Source: Halieaceae bacterium (GTDB lineage Bacteria; Pseudomonadota; Gammaproteobacteria; Pseudomonadales; Halieaceae). From it: a stretch of 12,531 bases of DNA. Numbering within the stretch: position 1 is the first letter of the stretch; the number at the start of each line of letters is the position of its first letter. The notes under the pieces were generated by a model that was given only the letters and a program-made list of their open reading frames with translations, made no database searches and was not told the DNA's origin. Shown here piece by piece: positions 6,932 to 12,531 of the stretch. The translations under genes and the position numbers were made by a program. Location: positions 16,441-28,971 of the forward strand of contig NYTG01000002.1 in assembly GCA_002683395.1 (NCBI GenBank), given 5' to 3'.

Positions 6932-7914
6932 TGTCAGAGGCCGAACTAGCGCCTCTGGTATGCGACATTGAGTCAGCGCTCCCGAGAGTACATCGTTTCG
7001 CGTCGCCGACACCGCTGCTTCGGCTGTCGGATCTGGATGCGCTGGTTCAAGGTGAAGTCCTGCTCAAAGCAGAGTGCTTCCAAGCGACCGGATCTTTCAA
7101 AATCCGTGGCGCCCTCAATGCCATGACCCTGCTTCGCACCGAACAACAGGCCGATTACGCTATCGCTTTTTCCTCAGGAAATCACGGCATCGGTGTGGCC
7201 TATGCCGGCAAATGTCTTCATATGCGCGTCACAATTGTCTTACCAGGCGATGCCCCTGAAGCCAAAATCAACCGCATCAAGGCACTGGGTGCCGAGATCG
7301 TTTTCTACGACCGGCAACACGAGGAGCGTGAGCAGGTCGCCGAAGCCCTAATGGCCGAACGCGCCGCGCCGCTCATCAAGCCCTACGACGACTGGCACAC
7401 GATTGCGGGTCAGGGCACCTGTGGAGCAGAAATCGTCCAACAGACTGAGCATCCGATAGACGCCGCGATAATTTGCGCGGGGGGCGGCGGTCTTTCGGCA
7501 GGGATCGGCACTTATCTGAAGTCAAAAAGCCGACAAACCTGCCTCTACACGGCCGAGCCCGAGGGGTGGGATGACCACCGCTTGTCGCTAGAAAAGGGCT
7601 GTCGACTACCCGCACCCGCGACGGGTTCAGACTGGTGCGACGGGCTGCTCGCCCCTACCCCTGGTGAACTCACCTTTGCCATTAATCAAGCGAATGGCGC
7701 TGAAGGGCTCTGCGCCTCTGAAGCGGGCATTTTCCGCGCGATGCGGCTGGCGTGGTATAGATTAGGGCTGCAACTCGAACCCAGCGGAGCGGTCGCACTG
7801 GCCTGCCTGCTAGCGAACCCTGAGCGCTTCAGGGGGCAGCGGGTTTTGGTCACCCTCACCGGTGGAAATGTTGACGAGCAACGATTCCAGACGGCGCTGG
7901 ACTTAGCTGGGTAA
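6931..7914 (+). CDS. PLP-dependent serine/threonine dehydratase (fold type II)
   Basis: Fold type II pyridoxal-phosphate enzyme that probably deaminates L-threonine and/or L-serine (or a related hydroxy-amino acid) to a 2-oxo acid and ammonia, in the cytoplasm. It has 327 residues, the catalytic core only; the C-terminal ACT-like regulatory domain of biosynthetic IlvA (about 500 residues) is absent, so isoleucine feedback is not expected. Visible motifs: the Schiff-base lysine Lys57 in GSFKIRG, SSGNHG (81-86), the phosphate-binding GGGGLSAG (184-191) and TGGN (310-313) near the pyridine nitrogen. EPEGWDD (209-215) resembles the divalent-cation site of serine racemase and threo-3-hydroxyaspartate dehydratases, so those activities are real alternatives. 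The start is the ATG at 6931 overlapping the upstream TGA; the nearest purine-rich site (AGGA, 6914-6917) is too distant to be ideal, which supports coupling. Its 3' end overlaps a convergent mini-gene. Confidence 0.92.
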   Translation: MSEAELAPLVCDIESALPRVHRFASPTPLLRLSDLDALVQGEVLLKAECFQATGSFKIRGALNAMTLLRTEQQADYAIAFSSGNHGIGVAYAGKCLHMRVTIVLPGDAPEAKINRIKALGAEIVFYDRQHEEREQVAEALMAERAAPLIKPYDDWHTIAGQGTCGAEIVQQTEHPIDAAIICAGGGGLSAGIGTYLKSKSRQTCLYTAEPEGWDDHRLSLEKGCRLPAPATGSDWCDGLLAPTPGELTFAINQANGAEGLCASEAGIFRAMRLAWYRLGLQLEPSGAVALACLLANPERFRGQRVLVTLTGGNVDEQRFQTALDLAG

Positions 7915-8013
7915 ACTGGTTAGCCAGATCATTAACGTGACCAGTGCTACGCTGATCAGCGCGGTAGCGGCGATGGCGTCAGCGACCCCGTCTTCCAGAT
8001 TACTTTTAGACAT
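7903..8013 (-). CDS. Small single-pass membrane protein, 36 aa, unknown function
   Basis: An ATG at 8013 opens a 36-codon frame ending in TAA at 7903-7905. The product has a short polar, acidic N-terminus (MSKSNLEDGVAD) followed by a continuous hydrophobic stretch from about residue 13 to 32 (AIAATALISVAL, then VTLMIWL) and a short SLPS tail. That is the layout of a small single-span inner-membrane protein. A purine-rich AAAGAGA (8025-8019) lies five bases before the start, and a sigma-70-like promoter at 8089-8116 points at it. Its last 12 bases overlap the dehydratase gene on the opposite strand. I do not recognise the family and infer no function. The combination of ribosome-binding site, promoter and transmembrane composition makes it better than a chance frame. 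Confidence 0.68.
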   Translation of the reverse strand: MSKSNLEDGVADAIAATALISVALVTLMIWLTSLPS

Positions 8014-8088
8014 TACATTCTCTTTACGGACGCGCAACAGGCCAGCCCGGCGGTTATTTGACGGATTTGCCCCTCAACGGGCGGCGGA

Positions 8089-8116
8089 ATTGTAACGGTT
8101 TAGGCGATCATTTCAC
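8089..8116 (-). promoter_or_regulatory. Predicted sigma-70 promoter of the 36-aa membrane protein
   Basis: On the minus strand, GTGAAA (8116-8111, four of six consensus bases), a 16-bp spacer and TACAAT (8094-8089, five of six). Transcription would start near 8082, about 70 nt before the ATG at 8013. The -35 lies inside the left arm of the inverted repeat at 8111-8139, so a bound factor there could block this promoter. Confidence 0.42.
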
Positions 8117-8139
8117 TACTTCTTTTCGTTTGAGTGAAA
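8111..8139. repeat. Inverted repeat, 7-bp arms, 15-bp spacer
   Basis: TTTCACT (8111-8117) and AGTGAAA (8133-8139) are exact reverse complements separated by 15 bp, so the arm centres are 22 bp apart, about two helical turns. A second, smaller repeat shares part of it: GAGTG (8132-8136) with CACTC (8145-8149). The position between the divergent mini-gene and antiporter gene suits an operator, but chance is possible. Confidence 0.35.
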
Positions 8140-8166
8140 ACAAGCACTCTGACCCAACGAGAGGGT

Positions 8167-8183
8167 GTGTCAAAATAGTGTCA
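8167..8183 (+). repeat. Direct repeat GTGTCA x2, 11-bp period
   Basis: GTGTCA occurs at 8167-8172 and 8178-8183, exactly 11 bp apart, so both copies face the same side of the helix. It is upstream of the antiporter gene, where an activator site would lie. I found no clear -35/-10 pair for that gene to anchor it. Confidence 0.3.
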
Positions 8184-8255
8184 CGGTCCGGCTTGCCAGC
8201 TGGCTAACGGGGTGTAGTGAGCCCCACAAGGACCTCAATCGAAATGGGTTAGTTC

Positions 8256-9422
8256 ATGGAAACAGGGATTACGTTCACCTTCGCCGCCATTTTTCTGGGC
8301 GCGGCCATACTGTCCTCTGCGGCCCTCTATGCCCGCCAGCCAATCATCATCGCCTATATTGCGCTTGGTATTGCCCTGGGGCCCTTCGGGCTCGGTGTGG
8401 TGTCCGATATGGAGCTCGTTTCCGGAGCGGGCCACGTCGGCATCATATTGCTGCTGTTCCTGCTCGGGCTGGATATGAAACCGATCGCCCTCTGGAACAG
8501 CCTGAGGCAATCCACGCTGGTGGCGGTCTTGAGTGCTCTGGTCTTCGCCGCAACAGGCTACGGATTAAGTCGTTTATTTGGCTTTGCGGGAATGGATGCA
8601 GTGCTGATCAGCGCCGCGCTCGTGTTCTCTTCCACCATCATTGGCATCAAGCTGCTGCCCACCACTGTGCTGCACCACCGGCATTTGGGAGAGATGATGA
8701 TCGCTCTGCTGCTATTTCAGGATCTGCTTGCCATCATTGTGTTGGTGATGATGGAGAGCGCGGGGATCGGGGACCTGACCTGGCGTGCGCTGCTTCAACC
8801 GCTGCTGACATTGCCGCTGCTGGGACTGGTAAGCTGGCTCAGCGTTAAAACGCTGCTGCTCACCCTGATTCGACGCTTTGACCGCTACCACGAGTATATC
8901 TTCCTGCTGTCGATAGGATGGTGTCTCGGCATGGCGGAGCTGTCTGTCTGGCTGGGATTATCCGCCGAGATCGGGGCTTTCATTGCCGGCGTCAGTATTG
9001 CCAGCAGCCCGATAGCGCAATACATCGCGATCAGCCTCAAGCCGTTGCGAGACTTTTTCCTAGTGGTGTTTTTCTTTTCCGTGGGTAGCGGGCTTGATAT
9101 GACGCTTTTGCCGGAGATTGCCGTTCCCGCCCTTGTAATGGCCGGTGTTTTTCTAGCGCTGAAGCCTGCGGTATTCCACGTGTTGGTTCGAGGCGTATTC
9201 GATGAGCCAAAACTGGCTTGGAATCTGGGGCTGAGACTGGGGCAGTGCAGCGAATTTGCGCTGTTGATCGCCTTCTTGGGATTGTCAAAGGGGTTATTGG
9301 GAGCGCCTGCCGCCACGCTCATTCAGGCCTGCACGGTCCTGACGCTGCTGGTATCGTCTTACCTCGTAGTGCTCACGCTCCCCAATCCCATTGCCATTAA
9401 AGAGGATTTACGCCGCGACTAG
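8256..9422 (+). CDS. Kef-type (CPA2) cation:proton antiporter, membrane domain only
   Basis: Integral inner-membrane exchanger of a monovalent cation (K+ or Na+) for protons. Its 388 residues are almost entirely hydrophobic, with about 12-13 segments. Family features: LLLFLLGLDMK (65-75), ALVFSSTIIGIKLL (121-134, equivalent to the conserved serine-threonine helix of KefB/KefC), FQDLLAI with Asp156 as the likely ion-binding acid, GLSAEIGAFIAGVSI (234-248), and FFFSVGSGLD (272-281). The chain stops after the last membrane segment at IKEDLRRD: the cytosolic nucleotide-binding (TrkA-N/RCK) domain that gates KefB/KefC is absent. Gating must therefore be different, constitutive or through a separate partner. 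The stop is followed at once by an intergenic hairpin, and nothing suggests a frameshift. The ribosome-binding site before the ATG is weak. The exact ion is not deducible from sequence. Confidence 0.9.
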   Translation: METGITFTFAAIFLGAAILSSAALYARQPIIIAYIALGIALGPFGLGVVSDMELVSGAGHVGIILLLFLLGLDMKPIALWNSLRQSTLVAVLSALVFAATGYGLSRLFGFAGMDAVLISAALVFSSTIIGIKLLPTTVLHHRHLGEMMIALLLFQDLLAIIVLVMMESAGIGDLTWRALLQPLLTLPLLGLVSWLSVKTLLLTLIRRFDRYHEYIFLLSIGWCLGMAELSVWLGLSAEIGAFIAGVSIASSPIAQYIAISLKPLRDFFLVVFFFSVGSGLDMTLLPEIAVPALVMAGVFLALKPAVFHVLVRGVFDEPKLAWNLGLRLGQCSEFALLIAFLGLSKGLLGAPAATLIQACTVLTLLVSSYLVVLTLPNPIAIKEDLRRD

Positions 9423-9436
9423 GCCTTGAAAGGCGA

Positions 9437-9458
9437 CCACCGACGAAGCCGTCGGCGG
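9437..9458. terminator. Candidate bidirectional terminator hairpin between convergent genes
   Basis: CCGACG (9440-9445), the loop AAGC, then CGTCGG (9450-9455) form a perfect six-pair GC-rich stem, extended by two C-G pairs beyond one A-C mismatch. It lies in the 49-bp gap between the ends of the antiporter and etfA genes, where both transcripts should stop. Neither strand has a good T tract (the minus strand continues TCGCCTTT), so termination may be weak or Rho-assisted. Confidence 0.45.
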
Positions 9459-9471
9459 ACGACGAAAAAGC

Positions 9472-10401
9472 CTAGATAGCGGCTTCGAGCTCTGGCAGCG
9501 CCTCAAACAGATCAGCCACGAGCCCATAGTCGGCGACCTGAAAGATCGGTGCATCCTCGTCTTTATTAATCGCGACAATGACCTTGCTGTCTTTCATGCC
9601 AGCCAAATGCTGAATGGCCCCGGAAATGCCCACCGCAATATACAGATCGGGTGCCACAATCTTCCCTGTCTGGCCGACCTGATAATCGTTAGGGACGAAA
9701 CCCGCATCGACTGCCGCTCTAGACGCACCAATCGCCGCATTGAGTTTGTCAGCGATGCCCTCAAGCAGGCTAAAGTTATCGCCGTTCTGCATGCCGCGCC
9801 CGCCCGATATCACAACCGAAGCAGCGGTGAGCTCGGGACGGTCAGATTGAGCCACTTCTTCACGAACGAACTGCGATACGCCCGCATCGTGAGCAGCAGC
9901 ACAAGCCTCAACGGTCGCGCTACCCCCTTCCGCCGCGACCGCATCAAAAGCCGTCGTTCGCACGGTGATGACCTTTTTGGCGTCTGACGATTGAACGGTC
10001 GCAATGACGTTGCCCGCATAAATCGGGCGCGTAAAAGTATCCGCACTCTCGATCGATAAAATGTCAGAGATCTGGCCTACGTCGAGTAACGCCGCCACTC
10101 TGGGCATGATATTTTTACCATTGGCCGTCGACGGTGCCAGCAAATTGTCATAGTCAGCGCCCAGCTCAGCGACCAACAGGCTCACGTTCTCCGCCAGCTG
10201 GTGCTCGTAGGCAGCGTTATCTGCACAGATGACTTTGGTGACGCCCGCAACCTGCGCTGCGGCGTCAGCCGCAGCGCTACAACCGGCGCCCGCAACGAGG
10301 ATATCTACCTCACCGCCGAGCGCAGCCGCCGCTGCTACGGCGTTGAGGGTCGCCGCTTTGAGTGCGGCATTATCGTGTTCTGCAACGATTAGTGTTTTCA
10401 T
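9472..10401 (-). CDS. etfA: Electron transfer flavoprotein subunit alpha
   Basis: Alpha subunit of the soluble EtfAB heterodimer, which takes electrons from acyl-CoA and other flavin dehydrogenases and hands them to the ETF-ubiquinone oxidoreductase encoded nearby. It is 309 residues, a normal length. The N-terminal domain (1 to about 190) is the beta-alpha-beta fold shared with EtfB. The C-terminal FAD domain shows SGGRGM (199-204), VGQTGKIVAPDLY (242-254), GISGAIQH (258-265), and INKDEDAPIF (278-287) with DYGLV (291-295). These are the classic FAD-contact stretches of group I (respiratory) ETF. Its ATG shares one base with the etfB TGA (TGATG), which favours matched translation of the two subunits. 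A hairpin terminator candidate lies shortly after the stop. The alanine-rich region around residues 20-50 is typical. Confidence 0.97.
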   Translation of the reverse strand: MKTLIVAEHDNAALKAATLNAVAAAAALGGEVDILVAGAGCSAAADAAAQVAGVTKVICADNAAYEHQLAENVSLLVAELGADYDNLLAPSTANGKNIMPRVAALLDVGQISDILSIESADTFTRPIYAGNVIATVQSSDAKKVITVRTTAFDAVAAEGGSATVEACAAAHDAGVSQFVREEVAQSDRPELTAASVVISGGRGMQNGDNFSLLEGIADKLNAAIGASRAAVDAGFVPNDYQVGQTGKIVAPDLYIAVGISGAIQHLAGMKDSKVIVAINKDEDAPIFQVADYGLVADLFEALPELEAAI

Positions 10402-11150
10402 CAGATCACCTTCGCTTCGTTTTTCAGTTTGTCCACCAGCTGGGAGACATCTTCAACTTTGATGCCTGCGGCCCGCTCGGGCGGAGGCGTCACGCCCACC
10501 TGGGTGACGTGGGTTTGTATCGACACCGATAGCTGTTCGGGCGTCAACGTATCTAGGGGCTTCTTTTTGGCCTTCATGATATTTGGGAGCGAGGCATAAC
10601 GCGGCTCATTCAGCCTGAGATCCGTCGTGATGATCGCCGGCAGCGTCAAGGATACGGTCTGCAAGCCGCCGTCAACCTCCCGCATGACCTCAACGGAGCC
10701 TTCTCCGATCTTCACCTCAGAGGCGAAGGTGCCCTGCCCCATACCGGTCAGCGCACCCAGCATTTGGCCAGTTTGGTTGTTGTCACCATCAATGGACTGC
10801 TTACCCATGATGACGAGATCCGGGGACTCCTGGCCGACCACGCCCTTCAAGAGCTTGGCGATGGTCAGTGGCTCTGGCCTGCCTTCGACCTCTACGTGAA
10901 TGCCTCGGTCCGCCCCGAGTGCCAAAGCCGTACGAATCTGTTCCTGACAGCTGGCTTCCCCGACTGACACTGCGACAATTTCAGTAACGGTGCCCGCCTC
11001 TTTAAGTCTGACGGCCTCTTCGACCGCAATTTCGCAAAATGGATTGATAGCCATCTTGACGTTATTCAGGTCGACGTCAGTGCCATCCGCCTTCGCACGC
11101 ACTTTGACGTTGTAATCAACCACGCGTTTTACCGCGACCAATGCTTTCAT
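10401..11150 (-). CDS. etfB: Electron transfer flavoprotein subunit beta
   Basis: Beta subunit of EtfAB; it carries a structural AMP and the loop that docks onto partner dehydrogenases. It is 249 residues, standard for the family. Visible: MKALVAVKRVVDYNVKV at the start, the stretch NPFCEIAVEEAVRLKE (36-51), GKQSIDGDNNQTGQMLG (116-132) around the AMP site, the ETF-beta signature region VMREVDGG...LPAIITTDLRLNEPRYASLP (155-189 overall), and the conserved NIMKAKKKP of the recognition loop (190-198). The start is the ATG at 11150, with a GGAGA ribosome-binding site five bases upstream. It is first in the etfBA operon and divergent from the quinone-oxidoreductase gene, so all three proteins of one electron path are clustered. 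Confidence 0.97.
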   Translation of the reverse strand: MKALVAVKRVVDYNVKVRAKADGTDVDLNNVKMAINPFCEIAVEEAVRLKEAGTVTEIVAVSVGEASCQEQIRTALALGADRGIHVEVEGRPEPLTIAKLLKGVVGQESPDLVIMGKQSIDGDNNQTGQMLGALTGMGQGTFASEVKIGEGSVEVMREVDGGLQTVSLTLPAIITTDLRLNEPRYASLPNIMKAKKKPLDTLTPEQLSVSIQTHVTQVGVTPPPERAAGIKVEDVSQLVDKLKNEAKVI

Positions 11151-11449
11151 GGTGTCTCCAGTAGAATATGGATCTATATGCAGATTGTCTGATTGCCGCG
11201 CTCGGGATCGGGATCGGCTGGTGGTGCCCGGTGCCCGAAGAGTGCTTCACACCCTAGGCGATCCGCCCCCGAAAGCCCTTTGTTGCGCCGGCTAAGCCCT
11301 CTTTTGCTACTTCGTTGAACCTGTTCGTACGGCCTGCTTAGTGTATCATGCCGCCCCAAAGTAAAGCACCCAACGCGCCAAGATTCTAATGGATTTTGGT
11401 GATGTTGGAGATAACCAAGAAGCAGCTACCGAAACTCGCGAGGTGCAGT
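11151..11449. other. Divergent etfB / ETF-QO intergenic region
   Basis: This 299-bp gap should carry both divergent promoters. I see no consensus-quality pair. TATCAT (11343-11348) could be a -10 for the plus-strand gene but lacks a matching -35; TATAGA on the minus strand near 11170 could serve etfB. Other marks are GAAC-CT-GTTC (11317-11326), a tandem GGTGCCC (11223-11236) and two copies of AAGCCCT about 21 bp apart. No PsrA-like AAAC...GTTT box, common for fatty-acid regulons, was found by eye. Frames in the gap lack good starts. Confidence 0.4.
11155..11159 (-). promoter_or_regulatory. Ribosome-binding site of etfB
   Basis: GGAGA on the minus strand, four to five bases before the ATG at 11150. 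It is the clearest Shine-Dalgarno in the window and fixes the etfB start. Confidence 0.7.
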
Positions 11450-12531
11450 GTGGAAAGAGAATCCATGGAATTTGACGTTGTCGTCGTCGGGGCAGGGCCT
11501 GCAGGTCTATCGGCGGCTATCAGGCTAATGCAGTTAGCGGTAGCCGAAGAGCGCGAAACGACCGTTTGTGTCGTCGAAAAAGGCTCGGAGGTCGGGGCGC
11601 ATATTCTATCTGGGGCCGTGCTCGAGCCCCGCGCTATGGAAGAGCTTTTCCCCGACTGGCAGGAGCGCGGCGCGCCCCTCAACACCCCCGTTAGCGGTGA
11701 CACGTTTTACTTCTACACCGGGCAGGAAAGTGCCATTAAGCTGCCCGGGTTTGCTATCCCCCGTCCGACGCATAACCATGGCAACTACATCGTCTCGATG
11801 GGCAACGTCTGTCGCTGGCTGGCCGGACAGGCCGAAGCCCTGGGTGTCGAGATTTATCCCGGCTTTACCGCAGCCGAGGTCCTCTTCGACGATGCCGGTG
11901 CGGTAAAAGGCATTGCAACGGGTGAGATGGGCGTCGGTGCAGACGGTCAGCAAAAGGATAGCCACGTTCCAAGTATGGAACTGCATGCCCGCTTTACGGT
12001 CTTTGCGGAAGGCTGCCGTGGCCACCTCGGAAAACAGCTTATCGCCCACTATGCGCTGGATGCAGGGAAAGACCCCCAACATTACGGCATCGGGATTAAG
12101 GAGGTCTGGAAGGTCGCTCCCGAAAAGCATCAGGAGGGCCTGGTGGTCCACGGTATCGGTTGGCCGCTCTCTGAATCCAACTCCAGTGGCGGCGCCTTTC
12201 TCTATCACGCGGAAAATCATGAGGTCTATCTGGGGCTGATCGCCGATCTTAACTACAGCAATCCTTATATGAGTCCGTTTGAGGAATTTCAGCGCTGGAA
12301 GACACATTCAAAAACACGCGAAGTGCTAGAGGGCGGAGAACGCATCGCTTACGGGGCGCGGGCGCTGGCCAAAGGCGGGCAAAATTCACTGCCAGAAATG
12401 GCCTTCCCTGGAGGGTTACTCATTGGCTGTGATGCGGGCACGCTCAATAGCGTCAAGATCAAGGGCAATCACACCGCCATGAAGAGCGGCATGCTCGCTG
12501 CGGAGAGCATTATGGCGTCGCTCCAGGACGA
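11450..12531 (+). CDS. Electron transfer flavoprotein-ubiquinone oxidoreductase, N-terminal 360 residues
   Basis: Membrane-associated flavoprotein that oxidises reduced EtfAB and reduces ubiquinone. The window cuts it at about two thirds of the usual 550 residues, so the C-terminal 4Fe-4S domain is not seen. Visible: dinucleotide-binding GAGPAG (14-19), the acidic end of the FAD site CVVEKGSEVGAHILSGA (40-56), NYIVSMGNVCRWL (112-124), VFAEGCRGHLGKQL (184-197) and FPGGLLIGCDAGTLN (319-333) with KSGMLAAE (345-352). I chose the GTG at 11450: the resulting MERESMEFDVV matches the MERE-x-MEFDVV start of Pseudomonas homologues as I recall them, and GAGG lies six bases upstream. The ATG at 11465 (five codons later) is the main alternative; an in-frame ATG at 11402 is less likely. 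The gene is divergent from etfBA, its electron donor. Confidence 0.95.
   Translation, partial: MERESMEFDVVVVGAGPAGLSAAIRLMQLAVAEERETTVCVVEKGSEVGAHILSGAVLEPRAMEELFPDWQERGAPLNTPVSGDTFYFYTGQESAIKLPGFAIPRPTHNHGNYIVSMGNVCRWLAGQAEALGVEIYPGFTAAEVLFDDAGAVKGIATGEMGVGADGQQKDSHVPSMELHARFTVFAEGCRGHLGKQLIAHYALDAGKDPQHYGIGIKEVWKVAPEKHQEGLVVHGIGWPLSESNSSGGAFLYHAENHEVYLGLIADLNYSNPYMSPFEEFQRWKTHSKTREVLEGGERIAYGARALAKGGQNSLPEMAFPGGLLIGCDAGTLNSVKIKGNHTAMKSGMLAAESIMASLQD

Noticed and set aside
8165..8848. Plus-strand open frame of 227 codons over the antiporter start
   Set aside because: It is a different frame of the antiporter gene; the product is rich in Arg, His and Cys with no membrane segments, unlike the clear antiporter frame.
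11168..11257. 29-codon plus-strand frame in the etfB leader with a hydrophobic centre
   Set aside because: No ribosome-binding site and it lies over the expected etfB promoter; too short to support without conservation data.
11200..11300. GC-rich stretch checked for a tRNA or structured RNA
   Set aside because: No cloverleaf arms or conserved T-loop sequence could be assembled; only short tandem repeats are present.
11174..11359. 61-codon minus-strand frame upstream of etfB
   Set aside because: The composition is arginine-rich and featureless, with no supported start, in a gap that must hold promoters.
11389..11449. Earlier starts for the ETF-QO gene (ATG 11402 in frame, ATG 11389 out of frame)
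   Set aside because: The homologue-like N-terminus MERESMEFDVV and the GAGG site favour GTG 11450.

Overview
This window looks like a piece of a moderately GC-rich gammaproteobacterial chromosome. The ETF-ubiquinone oxidoreductase, NfuA and AroF-like proteins resemble those of Pseudomonas and related marine gammaproteobacteria. A member of the Halieaceae (OM60/NOR5) or a neighbouring lineage would fit, but that placement is an impression from protein similarity and was not computed. Nearly everything is housekeeping or core accessory metabolism. I see no phage, transposon, CRISPR array, tRNA or rRNA.

Layout. Positions 1-4709 (minus strand) hold a two-gene DNA-repair operon: an AddB-like protein with a C-terminal PD-(D/E)XK nuclease and a four-cysteine Fe-S site, then a UvrD/AddA-like helicase cut off by the left edge. 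The two genes overlap by four bases. Divergent from it, 4845-5936 encodes a type I DAHP synthase most like the tyrosine-sensitive AroF. It converges on nfuA (minus, 5930-6505), and the two coding ends overlap by 7 bp. Across a compact, possibly bidirectional promoter lies a translationally coupled pair on the plus strand: a small DUF2970 membrane protein and a PLP fold-type II serine/threonine dehydratase. A 36-residue membrane mini-protein on the minus strand (7903-8013) overlaps the end of the dehydratase gene; it is easily missed because of its length. A stand-alone CPA2 (Kef-type) cation:proton antiporter follows at 8256-9422.

The right part is an electron-transfer module. etfB and etfA form a minus-strand operon, and divergently, across 299 bp, lies the gene for their membrane partner ETF-ubiquinone oxidoreductase, truncated by the right edge. 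EtfAB collects electrons from acyl-CoA and other flavin dehydrogenases, and ETF-QO passes them to the quinone pool.

I found no convincing large undescribed system. The items most worth a second look are the 36-aa membrane protein, the shared -10 region between nfuA and the DUF2970 operon with a perfect hairpin in the leader, the repeat-rich gap at 8089-8183, and the P-loop-less AddB-like subunit.
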